A DNA stretch of 64,000 bases from Erinaceus europaeus (lineage: Eukaryota; Chordata; Mammalia; Eulipotyphla; Erinaceidae). The DNA lies in assembly GCF_950295315.1 (NCBI RefSeq), contig NC_080165.1:7876417-7940416 (forward strand), written 5' to 3'. The notes under the pieces were generated by a model. The model saw only the letters and a list, made by a program, of their open reading frames with translations, was not told where the DNA came from and did not search any database. Positions 47,901 to 60,600 of this stretch are shown one piece after another. The position numbers and the translations under genes are program-made. The first letter of the stretch is position 1, and the number at the start of each line of letters is the position of its first letter.

Positions 47901-50900
47901 ATGAATTCTGGAACGATCCCGGACCTCCCGGACGCCCGGGCTCCCTGCCAAAACTGGGCACATGAGATCTCCAGCTGCCGGTCCGGTCTGAAGGCAGACA
48001 AGCTGGAGTACGCGGAGATTTGTACAGAGATCGCAACCTGCAATTCCTTGAAGTGGAGCTGCGTGGGAAGCCACCTCCGGATGGTGAACCCTCCCCCCCA
48101 ACAACTAAGACAGTACATATCTAAATTCGTGTTTAAAATGACATGTCTTCGTAACAAAGGTTTCTCTCCTTGTGTATTAATGACCATGTTTATGTATATG
48201 TTTAAAGTTTGGTAAACAGTAACTTTAAGGCTAAATTCTTACTAGTCAAAGTTTAATGAAAAAGGTTTTCAACGTAATTCTCATAAAGATAAAATTAACT
48301 TACATTTAAAGTCTGAGGTAAAAATTAGTTAACAATCAATATATTTTAACTAAGTTGGTCTAAACAAAAGGTTAAATAGACTTGTTGATATGTAAAACTC
48401 TCCATTACCTTCTCTATTAGAAATGGTAGATCGCACAATGGCTATGCTAATTATTCTCATGCCTGAGGTTTCCTTTCCTGCGCACACCTAGGGTGTGTCT
48501 CCATCTTGAATGATGTAACAAAAGGTTAAAAAGACGTTGTTGATATGTAAAAGTCTCAAATTCCTTCTCTATTAGAAACGTTAGATTGTGCTTTGGTTAT
48601 GCTAATAACAAGTTTTGTTTCATAGTAAGTAAATTGCAGCCAGCTGCCTTTGGGACTCTAGGCTGTTCCCCACCCCCCATGCAAATGCCTGTCGAGGCAA
48701 GTAGCCCCCCAGAGGCAAAAAAGGCCCCCTCCTCAGGCCTTCCCTTGGCAGCACACTGGTTCTTGTTATTTGCTTACATGTTTCTCCATGTTTGTGCCAG
48801 TTTCCTTTTTAAAAAAATGCCTGTACGATATAGGTTTCTGTTCACCCCACACCCTTGATACTGTAGTCATTTAGTTAAAAAGAAAAGGGGGAATTGTTGT
48901 ATGCTTTACATTGGTTGTCCTAGCTCTCGCCCGCCAAGAGAATTGGATCAGTCCTGCTAGTTTTGCGGGCCCGCTTGGCCCCGCCCCAAGGAACCCCGAG
49001 AGGGTTCCAGAGTTCCAGAGTTCGGGAGTTGGAGAGAGTGCTTGGTGCCGCCGTGGGGGAAAGAGGCAGCAGAGTTCTGTTTGGTGATTAGTTTGGTTTA
49101 GTTTATGAATCGTTGTTCCTGAATAAAGAAATACAGCTTCCCTGCCCAGCCGTTGTCTCCGCGTCTCTGTTACCCGCCCGTGAAGCTAGCCTGGCCAGCT
49201 GGAGCCTCTGAATTTTAACAACACATAACCAAATCTGATTTCATGTTGTAATTTATTTGCCTAAGAAAAACTTTTAAGAGGAAATGTTTGGCAAAATGTT
49301 TGGTAAAAAATTACGTAAACTCAGAAGGCTTTGAAATATCCTGCATAACCACTTCCTTAGGCTAACCCTACTATGGATGTGATAAGGGGGGTGTAAGAGT
49401 AACTTTCTGGGGGCTGAGGACTTAGATCGCTGCAGTACCTGTCCTTCCTCATTACATATTTAGAAGAATCAAAGATGACAAAGCAATCGCCTTCTACCTT
49501 TAATGATGTGGATGCCTGCCAAGCCGTTGAGGGCACAAACTAGTTGACGGTGGGCTTCTTCACATTCGGTCCCACATTTCTTCTGCAGAGACGTCAGCAG
49601 CTCTTCCATGGTCATGGTGCTGAAAGAGAGACATGTTCAGAACTAGAGAGAACGTTCTATGTTTTGTTTCAGAAACATTACTATACTGCATCAGACCACG
49701 GATATTAGAGTCCTATAAAGCTGCAAGATACTGTTAGCATTTTTCTTTTTACTTCCATTTTTACCACTATTACTTATAAATTCTCTCTACTCTTGCACTG
49801 TTCTATCTCATTCTATTATTTTCTAGCCTTCCTCCCTAAATAATCAGTGGGGACTAGAACAAAATAAATTTTCTTAAAGTTTAGTGAACTTGAAGAACAT
49901 GATCTATTGGAACCTGCACAGGCGGGGAGCAGAATGTAAGACTGAGTCTGAATACCAGTGTGATAATTTACTTAATCTCCAGGATCCTGAATTCCTTTAA
50001 TTAAAAAAAAAAAAATTAAAAGAAAGGAAGGGAGAAAAGCAATCCTAAAGACTCTGCAAAGATCAGGCCAAAGGCCATTCCCACAAGAAGACCGTGCAGT
50101 CATGAGCAGATGCAGAGTATTCTCTCTGTAACTGTTATCTTCCCTGGTCATCCAAAGCAGTTCAAAAGGAAGGGCAAAGTTGAATTCCTTTTGAAATACT
50201 TTGTAGCTCCTAAAAGGTTACCTTTTCCCTAACAGGTGCTAAAATAAAAAGATCTGTCCTGATCTAAAATTTGAAGCATAGAATCTTCTGGAACAATAGG
50301 GTATGGCTGCCATGAATAATTTCTAAGGGAGAAAATAGTCAAAGAACTACAGCTAGCATAAGTGCAAAGGGATACTTAGTATTTCTCTAATTCAACTAAC
50401 TTCCTGATGTAAAGACCAAAAGAATAGAAGAACAAAAGTTTTTCATACCTTAGGCATAGCAAAACACCACCACCCCAATTTTTTTTTTTTTTAAGTCACA
50501 ATAAAACTCCACAACAGTCCTAAGTTTAAAAGAAAATTCAAAGCCATGAAAATAATTTTGATGACATGAGTCTCTTTTGATAGACTGGGTGATTCTAATG
50601 TATTATCAAAGAAAAAAAAAATACTGTACCACTAAAAGTAACTGAAAACTCTTGGTAGAAGAACCCGAATGAAATCTGTCTAAAAAGTTACTTGCTTACG
50701 GTCTATTGTGTAACCTAATTCATATTATTTAAATACGCTCAAAATCGAGAAATTATTACTGCTTAATTATTAAATGCTACATAAAGAGATTGGCAATCAA
50801 ACCTCTTCTGAAGTGGCAAGAACTCCCCGCGAACAGCTTGTGGGTGGCAGCAGGCCTGTCTGAGTCGCAGCAGTGGGTACAGTATGGAGGTGACAGTCCT

Positions 50901-53900
50901 TCTGTCCAAGCTGCTGAGCTTCAGGGCCCAGTCGGAAATCTTCCTGAGCTTGACTACCGCATCCTGGCAGCACACCTCATGCTGACGGTGATAGAAATGT
51001 CTTTCCACTGGGGAGAAGTGGAGCCAGTGGACCTCTTCTGTCTGAGGAGGTATCTGAATCTGGAGAAAGGAGAACAAACAGAGCTTCCATCTAGAAACTT
51101 TATTTCCCATCCTTGCTGGATTTGGTTTTGCTGATAAGACCCTTACTCGATAAAAACACACGGGACTCACTCACTTGGTCTATGACCTCTTTCTTTGCGG
51201 ATCTCCACAGTATCTTGGCAATAAAGCTATAAAGCGGCTGAGGATTCTTCTTGCAGTAAGGGTGATAAAGAAGGCGAACCCACCAGTGTTTGACACAGTA
51301 TGGCTCAATACCAAGAAAGACCACCAACCCAAAAAGATCTAAAATAAAAATAAGAAAGACACATGACTCAGAATGATTCACTTCTTTATCTCTATTACGG
51401 TTCTCAAGAAGCACTTTTTCAGAATTTACATAGCAGACAGGCTCTTGAGTCTTTGGGACATTTCAATTCAACTTGTGATTTTTTTTTTTTTTCCCAGTGT
51501 CTAGTTTGCTAGAGGTTCTCAGCAAGGACTAAAATGTCTTAAAGGTTACAAAACCATACCACAAAAAGTGGGCATGATTCAGAAGTTCTTAGAGTTGTTT
51601 TGTCAACAGTAAAACCAGAAAATTTCTCAGGTGAGTGTGCCTGAGCAGATGTGTGAAAAAGATCACGCGTTGAACTCATGGGCGCATGACTTGCCAGATT
51701 ACAAACAAAGCTGTGATCATGTAAGAGACATCGAGAATATTCTGGATTCAGTATTAGTCTCACATCTTGATCTAATGACTGCGACTGAAAATAGGTCTCC
51801 GGTAATATTATCTACAATGATCATAGCAACAATATACGGGATACAGCTGGCTCAAGTAAAAGAATGATTACATAATTTAGAATACATCTAGAACCCTTTC
51901 CCCTGATTCATCAGGTCTTAGGCTTGTCAGATAGGAGAATATCTAACACATTTATGTGTTTCTTTCCTGGCTGTACTCAGTTTTATATTAACCTCCAACC
52001 TGCCACGTAAGGTCATATCCTAAGCAATTTTTCCCCTTGTGATGCATTTCTAAAATAATAAAAAGGGATGTAAAATCATGCATGTGGGCTGAGTGCAAAT
52101 ATATAAACATATATACAGGAAAGACCTGCACAATGGCTTCAGTATTTATGTGCAGATCATGACTAAATGTGATTTGCTTTTTAAAATTTTTAAATTATTT
52201 ATTCCCTTTTGTTGCCATTTTTTTTGTTGTTGTAGTTGATGTTGTCATTGTTGGATAGGACAGAGAGAAATGGAGAGAGGCAGGAAGACAGAAAGATAGA
52301 CACCTGCAGACCTACTTCACCACTTATGAAGCGACTTCCCTGCAGGTGGGGAGCTGGGGGCTCGAACTGGAATCCTTATAAGTATGATTTTCTATCTTTC
52401 TGTATTGCTAAACATGCTTCCAGTGAGCACATAGTCTAACAGTCATTTAAGAAAGAAAGCCACGGTTCCACTTAAAACCTTCATTTTGAAGATGAGGAGG
52501 TTACATTGATGAATCTGAAGGAACCATGGCCTAAATCTGAGTATCCACAGATTGGCATGTTCTGTTCCAACGATTTGTCTATGCTTTTGTCTAGGTGTTT
52601 CATCATCAACCCCAAATCTAATTCATAATCTTTCTGTGCACAAATGCTTTTCCTCTAGAGTTTTATTGGTGAGTGGTGACACCATCTGTGGGGCTCTGGA
52701 AGTCCAAATTCTTGGTCTCCCCTGATCACTATGTCCTGTACATTTTCTCCATACATTCTCCACCTGAATTCCTTGGGACAACTCTAGTTTCAACCCCAGT
52801 GCCATCATCAGCTGCACAGACTATTTCCTGTAACCATCTAATAAATAACCTGTCAACCTGTCCCACTCGCACACTACGCTCCACCCTGCAGCTACTATGA
52901 CCTTTTCAAATTCAGATCTGGCCACAAGGTGACCTCCAACTACTGTCACAAGCCTTGCAGCAGCTGTTCGGTCTAGTCTATACTGCTCTTAATCCCTCAA
53001 CCCACCGTGACTTTCCTTCTTTATACTCTCACCACAGTGATACCCTTTAGTCTCCACCTGCCATACTGTCTTTGCAATGGGCCGTCAGAAAAATTATGTT
53101 GCAGTTTTGCAGAGAAAAGCATCATGGCTTTTCTGACAACCCAGCATTTCCAGCTTCCTAGAGGACAAAGGGTTCTTGTTTTCCTCTTCGTCCAGCTCAC
53201 GTTGACATTCCAGATCTTGACTCAGCTGCCACTTTCTTCTGCACACCCCTATCACGTGTAACCACAGGACTAGAAAGACTTACTTCAGACTTGAGATACA
53301 CAAGATGACTGGATTGTTGTCAATTTGTATGTCATCAAATCTGATTTATCTTTTAGCTTAGCACAGTGGTTCCCACACTGAGACTGGCATGGCTTCATCT
53401 CCTGGGAGCACGTAATAGTGCTTGGACACACCTCTGGGTGTCAAAATAGCAGTTGTGTTATTAGCAGCTGTGGTTAAGGAGGTAAATTTCCGAAATCCAC
53501 AGCCCAGCTCCCCAAAAATAATTATCAAGTCTGAAATGTCAGTGGGATCAAGGTTGAGAAACCTTGGTCCATAATCCCACCACACACATGGCTTCTATTC
53601 TAAGCATAACGTAAGAAATCACAGTAGCCTCATATTCCCACCGTGACATTACAAAATGAACAGATATGTAGAAACCAGTGTTAATGGTGTGAGAGTTATG
53701 AAGATAAAAAAGACAATGACCGACTAAAATTCAACCCCCCCCAAAAAAAAAATGAAAAAAAGATTATGATTAGGTGAACTGGAAACAAGGAAACATTTAG
53801 GCATAATTGTCCTGAATACAGAAAGTGATTCATTGGTTACACCAATGGCTGTATGATTTACAATGCAGATATTTGTAATTTTATTATAAGTCCTTTATGC

Positions 53901-56900
53901 TTCAATAGTTGTCAAGTATTGAATTACATGAAATTGAGTAAAAATTCAGTTTAAAGAGTCAAAAGCTGTGTGAAGGACTAAGTGCCAGTTGTGATGTGTG
54001 CATGGGGACTGGAGGATCAGCTCATCGGGCAGCGTGCCTGCACTGGACGCCCGTGACCCAGGCTCAACCCCTGGCACCGTCTCAGCTTCTCATATGAATT
54101 GAAAACGTGGCCCTGACTAGTGAAGTCACACATGTGGTGCAAGGTCCCCATCCTCCCTCCTGCCCTCAAGCAAACAAACACAAAACACACAGAAGGGAGC
54201 GAGAGCAGGACTAGATACAGTCTCGCTATCTAAGAGGAATAGCTGAAAACAATAATGGTTTGCTGTTATAAAGTCAGTCGCTGAAAGATTAGCATTGATA
54301 TTAACAGCAGTGCTAGAATAAAACGTCCATAATGAGTAAAAGGTATGGTTCCACCATTTATAGAGTGAGCCAATGAATATCACGGTCATTTCTGTAGACA
54401 AGACTATTGAAAATAAAATAACTGCTTTTCTCCTTCTCTCCCACTGTGCCCCCACCCCCGAGCTTCCTCCAGTGCAGTGGGGGCTGGACTTAAAGCATAC
54501 TGTCCCAGGCAAACTATTTTCTGCTCCCTTCCCTACTACTTTCAATTCTGAGTTCCATTCAGACATCTATCTATGCTGTTCAGGCAGACAGATTAATTCT
54601 TTAATTTAGGATCACTCATATATGCGAGAAGAAATTTTCACTTAAGATAAATGCTTGAAAGTATTAGGAGTCATTTATATGTATATACACATATAATAAA
54701 CTACGTAAGAATTTCAGCAAAGGGGGGGAAAATGCAATACTTTTCTTCAAAAGAACCAAACTTTTCAAATGAAAGGAAGCCATACTTTACCCTCCAATCC
54801 TCTCTGAACTGGAGTGCCACTGATGCACCACCGATTAATTCCACTTAAGCGCTGAGCCATTTCCGCAGCCTGAAGACAGAGAATGGGTGTGTGGGGGGGG
54901 AGGTAGATCAACAATATATTTAGGCACAAAAACAGTCTCTGAGGAGTTTCTAGTCACAGAACTTACTCCGACATCATAGTTTTCACACTCTTATTTTAAC
55001 TTACATAATCTACTGGGCTATCAGAAAAGCCCTGACATGTTTTCCTATGCAAAACTGTGTCATGTCCCATGCCCCTCTTTTTTCTTTCTAAATATTTTTT
55101 TAATCACCTTTATTTATTGGATAGAAAAGCCATAAATTGAGAGCAAAGGGGGAGAGACAGGAGAGACACCTGCAGCACTGCTTCATCTTTCACAAAGCTC
55201 TGCCCCTGCATGTGGGGACCAGGGGCTTGAGCCTGGGTCCTTGCACACAGTAATGTGCGCTCCGCCAGGTGCGCCACCACCTGGCCCCCTCCAGGCTCCT
55301 CTTCAATCAAAGGGCAGTTTAGACATGGATAGAGTAGAAGGTTGCCTGAAGGACTGACACATCCCTCAGTGACCTCCATCTTTCAGATCTGAGCAACACT
55401 GTACTGATCTGATTCACAAATTCAGTTCTGGTTACATCTGAAGATGGGCTCTGCACTAGCACTTTCTGTCAGTGGCGAACTGACAAAAAAAAGTGTCAAA
55501 TTTAACTCTGTCACAAGTTATCAGACCTCTCCACTTAGCCAAAAGGCTACAAGTTACTTCCACCTGCATGACACCTGTGGGTAACACTGAGCAATGGCTC
55601 AGAGCCCAAACAACCCGTTATAGGCATTGCCATACAAGAGAAAAGTCAAGAGTATCTGCTAACTGACTTCACCCCGTATCAACCTTGTGAAACAGTGACA
55701 TGAACCATGACATTTTCTATGGACAAGTCCCCTCTCCCCCATCTAACTTCTCTCTGACTGTTCCCCAGGCCTCTGTAGATCTTGAAGAAATTCTCACTTT
55801 GACAGTAGGACATTCAACCATCTGAGCTTCGTCAAGGCAAATTCTCCACCACTCCACAGCTACCAGGGGGCTGGGGATGGCCATGTAGCGTTTCTGGTTC
55901 CGCAAGCGACGCCCACCCTCACTATTGCTGTGTGGGATGTCCACATAGTTTAGCTCAGAACGAAGGACGTCATAGGTGATGATGACTATATCTTGCTCAG
56001 CCAAAAAGTGAGGCTGTAAAAAGCCGTCTTTCTTCACTCCTTGATAAACCTAGAAAACAATTAGCACAGACTCATCAAAGAAGTTGGAATTCACTTAGCT
56101 ACAGTTTCACAGCGGGTTAAGTGCAGGTGGCGCAAAGAGCAAGGACCAGAACAAGGATCCAGGTTCAAGCCCCCGGCTCCCCACCTGCAGGGGAGTCGCT
56201 TCACAAGTGGTAAAGCAGATATGCAAGTGTCTTTCTCTCCCCGTCTTCCCCTCCTCTCTCCATTTCTTTCTGTCCTATCCAACGACATCAGTAACAACAA
56301 CAATAATGAAAAACAACAAGGGCAGCCAAAGGGAAAATAAATAAATAAGTAAATAAATATAAAAAAAATTTAAAAACCTGTCTTACTACTGCATTCTTCA
56401 TGCCATTGGGTAATTAAAATATAGAAAATCAATAGTATTTGCAAAGAGTAGGAAAGAAAAAAGACAAAAGCACTAATATTAGTCAATAATAATAGAAATT
56501 AGCCATTTACTATGTGCCAGCATTTAATCATTTAATCTTCAGAATAAGTCTTTGGTTTGGGGCAGGGGCCAGCAGGAAAGATGACTCACTTGGATAGTGG
56601 GCCTGTGTTATCATGTGTACAGTTCAGGTTTAAGTCAGGACTCACTGCACTGGAGGAACTTTTGGTAATGTGGTTACCTTTCTTTTCTGGTTCTTTGAAA
56701 AACGAAGCCAGGAGTGGGACTACCCCAGGGATGACAAGAAGAAAAAAAAAACAACCTGGGGGGGGGGGTGTCCGTACAATGTGTCACAATTCCTAGCACA
56801 TAATAGTTGCTCAATAAAAGCTGGCATAAGAGCTCATTTGGATGGTGTCCTGCTTTGCCACGCTGATCGTGCACGCTTCAGTGCTGGGCCCTCTCTGTCT

Positions 56901-57630
56901 CTAGTAAAAAAAAAAAAAAAGTTATCAACAAACATCAATAAAAGTGATGAAAAAGCAGCTTCTTACTTTACAGATGCAGTAAGTGGGGCAACCGTTAGAT
57001 AATGTTACCTTAGGATTCCTATGCCCCTAGAGCTGAGCTGGAGTGGGGGGCAGGTCAGGTAAGTGGGGCTACCTTTAGATAATGTTACCTTATGATTCCA
57101 TTTCCTTTCTTTTTTCTTGATTTAGCTATTGGATAGAGAAAGAAATTGAAGGAAGGTAGAAATAGAGAGGGAGAAAGAGAAAACACCTGTAGCATAGCCC
57201 CTGGATTCCATTTCTAAGAATTCAAGAGTATAAAGGCTCACACAGTGACTTTTTGGGGAAAAAAGATATGTATATATTTTTTATTTTGAATAGAGACAGG
57301 GAGAGATTGAGAGGGGAAGGTAAGACAGAGAGAAAGAGAGAGGTCAAGTGCACACATTACAGTGCACAAGGACCTGAGTTCAAGCCCCTGGTCCCCACCT
57401 GCAGAGGAAAAAGTTCAGGACCTGGGTTCAAGCCCCTAGTCCCCACCTGCAGAGGAAAAGCTTCAGGAGCGGTGAAGCAGGGCTGCAGGTGTCTCTCTGT
57501 CTCTCTCCCTCTCTCTCTTTTTTATTTTGATAGGAAAGAGAAATAGAAAGATATAGACACCTCTCTTCCCCTCTACTCCCTCTTCCCATTTAATTTCTGT
57601 CTCTATTCAATAATAAATAAATAATACTAG

Positions 57631-57661
<31 letters not shown>

Positions 57662-60600
57662 GAGTGCAAGCATGCCCGAGACCTGTGGCATTACTTTATG
57701 GCTTGTGAAGCTTCCCGCCTAGCAGGAGGGACCATGGCCTTGGGCTCCCTGGGCCTTGGCCCTCAAGCACTGCAGCATGAGCACTATCAAGGGGGCCACT
57801 GTCTGAGCATCCCCTCCCCCTTTTTTCAAGATATTTTGTTCATGTATATATTTTTAAATGAGTTAGAGATAAAGAGAAACAAGAGAACAGAGCAGTGCTC
57901 AGCTCCGGCTTATAGTGGTACCAGGGATTAAACCTGTGACCCCAGAGCCTCAGGCATTAAAGTCTTTTGCAGAACCATTATGCTGCCTCCCCACTGCTAC
58001 ACTGACTTAATTTACATGAGCGACAATTTTTTTCAAAATTTATTTTTCTGTTCTCAGTATTTTAGCTTTTAAACTTTTAAAGTCAAAAAAATAGTCTACT
58101 ACATTTTCAGAGTCATTCACCCTAAGAAACTGGAATACACAGTCTGCTCAAGTCCACATGGGTCACTCTCAAGGACAGACCATATGTTGGGCCACAAAGA
58201 CAGCATCAGCCAATTCAAGAGCATTGAAATCATCCCAAGCATCTTCTCAGACCACAATGGAATTAAACTAACACTTAACAATCAACAAAGGATTAGTAAC
58301 AATCCCAAAATGTGGAAGCTCAACAGTACATTACTTAACAACCTCTGGGTCAAAGAGGAAATAAAGTAAGAAATCATAATATTTCAAGGGTTCAATGAAA
58401 ATGAGAAACGAGCTATCAAAATATTTGGGACACAGCTAAGACAGTCCTGAGAGGGAAGTTCATAGCCATACAAGCACACATTAGGAAACAAGAAAAAGCA
58501 CAAATAAACAGCCTGATTGCACACCTTAAAGACCAAGACGAAAAACAGAGGAACCCGAAAGCAACCAGAAGAACAGAAATAACTAAGTTAGGGCAGAAAT
58601 AAATAACAATGAAAATAAGAAAACCATACAAAAGACCAACGAAAGTAAATGTTGGTTCTTCAGGAGTGGACAAATCAACAAACCTTTAGCCAGACCCACA
58701 AAACAAAAAAGGGAGAAGACCCAAATAAATCGGATACTAAATGAAAGAGGAGATATCACAACAGACACCACAGAAAGTCAACATATCTGCGAGGCTTCAA
58801 TGAACAACTATATGCCATCAAGCTAGAGAACCTGGAAGAAATGGCATGAGTTCCTAGATACCTACCAACTTCCAAAATTAAGTAAAGAGAAACTAGACAA
58901 TATGAACAGGCCCATCATAGCCAATGAAATTGAAACAGTTATCAAAAACCTTCCCAAGAATCAAAGTCCTGGGCCAGATGGTTTTACAAATGAATTCTTG
59001 TTTTTTTATTTAATAATTTTTTAAAATTTATTTATAAAATGGAAACACTGACAAGACCACAGGATAAGGGAGGTACAATTCCTAGCACCAAAGCTCCGTA
59101 TCCCATCCCCTCCCGATAGCTTTCCTATTCTTTATCCCTCTGGAAGCATGGACCCAGGGTCACTGTGGGATGCAGAAGGTGGAAGGTCTGGCTTCTGAAA
59201 TTGCTTCCCTGCTAAACATGGGTGTTGACAGGTCGATGCAAACTCCCAGCCTGTCTCCGTCTCTCTCTCTCTCCAAAACCTTCAAGAAGAGTTAATACCT
59301 CTACTTTTAAAAGTCTTCCAGAAGATTGAAGACACAGGAATACTCCCTTCCGGCTTCTATGAAGAAAACATTACTCTTGATACCAAAAGCAGATAGTGTT
59401 GTTAAAATTTCTGAGGCTCTTGCCGGGCCGGCTAGCTTCACGGTGGTGAACAGAGACGCGGAGACAACGGCTGGGCAGGGCAGCTGTATTTCTTTATTCA
59501 GGAACAACGATTCACAAACTAAGACAAACTAATCACCAAACAGAACTCGGCTGTCTCTTTGCGGCGGCGCAAGCACTCTTTCTTTTTCTCTCGAACTCAG
59601 GAACCCTCTCCCTTACTCTCGAACTCAGAAACTCTCGCACTCTCGCACTCCGGAACTCAGGAACTCTGTCTAACTCAGGAACTCAGGAACTCTGGCTAAC
59701 TCTGGCACTCTCGAACTCAGGAACCCTCTCCCTTACTCTCGAACTCAGAAACTCTCGCACCCTCGCACTCTCGAACTCCGGAACTCAGGAACTCTGTCAC
59801 TGGGGAACTCAGGAACTCTCGGGACTCCGGAACCCTCTCCCAGGGTCCCTTGGGGCGGGGCCAAGCAGGCCCGCGAAATTAACAGGACTCATCCAATTCT
59901 CTTGGAGGGGGAGGGCTAGAACAAGCCAATGTAAAGCATACGACAAGATAGGGACACAATCAAAAAAGAAAACTACAGACCAATATCTCTGTTGAACATA
60001 GATGTTAAAATATTGAACAAAATTCTGGCCAACCAGTTATAGCAATTTATTAAAAGACTGTTCATCATGACCAAGTGGGGTTTATCCCAGGGACGGAAGG
60101 TTGGTTTAATATACGTAAATCAATCAACATGATCCACCACATCAACAAAAGCAAGACCAAAAACCACATGGTTATATCAATAGATGCAGAGAAAGCCTTT
60201 GGCAAAATCCAACATCCCTTTATGATCAAAATGATATAAAAAGGGGAATAGATGGAAAATTCCTCAAAATAGTGGAGTCTATATATAGCAAACCTACAGC
60301 CAACATCATACACAATAGTGAAAAACTGGAAGCCTTTCCCCTCAGATCAGGTACTAGACAGGGCTGCCCACTATCACCATTACTATTCAACATAGTGTTG
60401 GAAGTTCTTGCCATAGCAGTCAGGCAGGAGCAAGGAATTAAAGGGATACAGATTGGAAGAGAAGAAGTCAAACTCTCCCTATTTGCAGATGACATGATAG
60501 TGTACATAGAAAAACCTGAGGAACCCAGCAAGAAGCTTTTGGAAATCATCAGGCAATACAGTAAGTTGTCAGGCTACAAAATTAACATTCAAAAGTCAGT

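Larger units (their letters stand above)
46940..49223 (+). mobile_element. Complete non-autonomous class II ERV
   Basis: Two LTRs (46940-47258 and 48895-49223) in the same orientation, flanked by an exact 6-bp duplication CATAAC (46934-46939, 49224-49229). A primer binding site follows the 5' LTR and a polypurine tract precedes the 3' LTR. The 1.64-kb interior shows no recognisable pro, pol or env. Six-bp duplication and Lys-type primer site fit class II (beta-like) elements. The LTRs differ at roughly twenty positions plus a small indel by eye, so the insertion is not very recent. Confidence 0.9.

Noticed and set aside
50790..51134. 114-codon plus-strand frame
   Set aside because: Antisense shadow of SHPRH exon 5.
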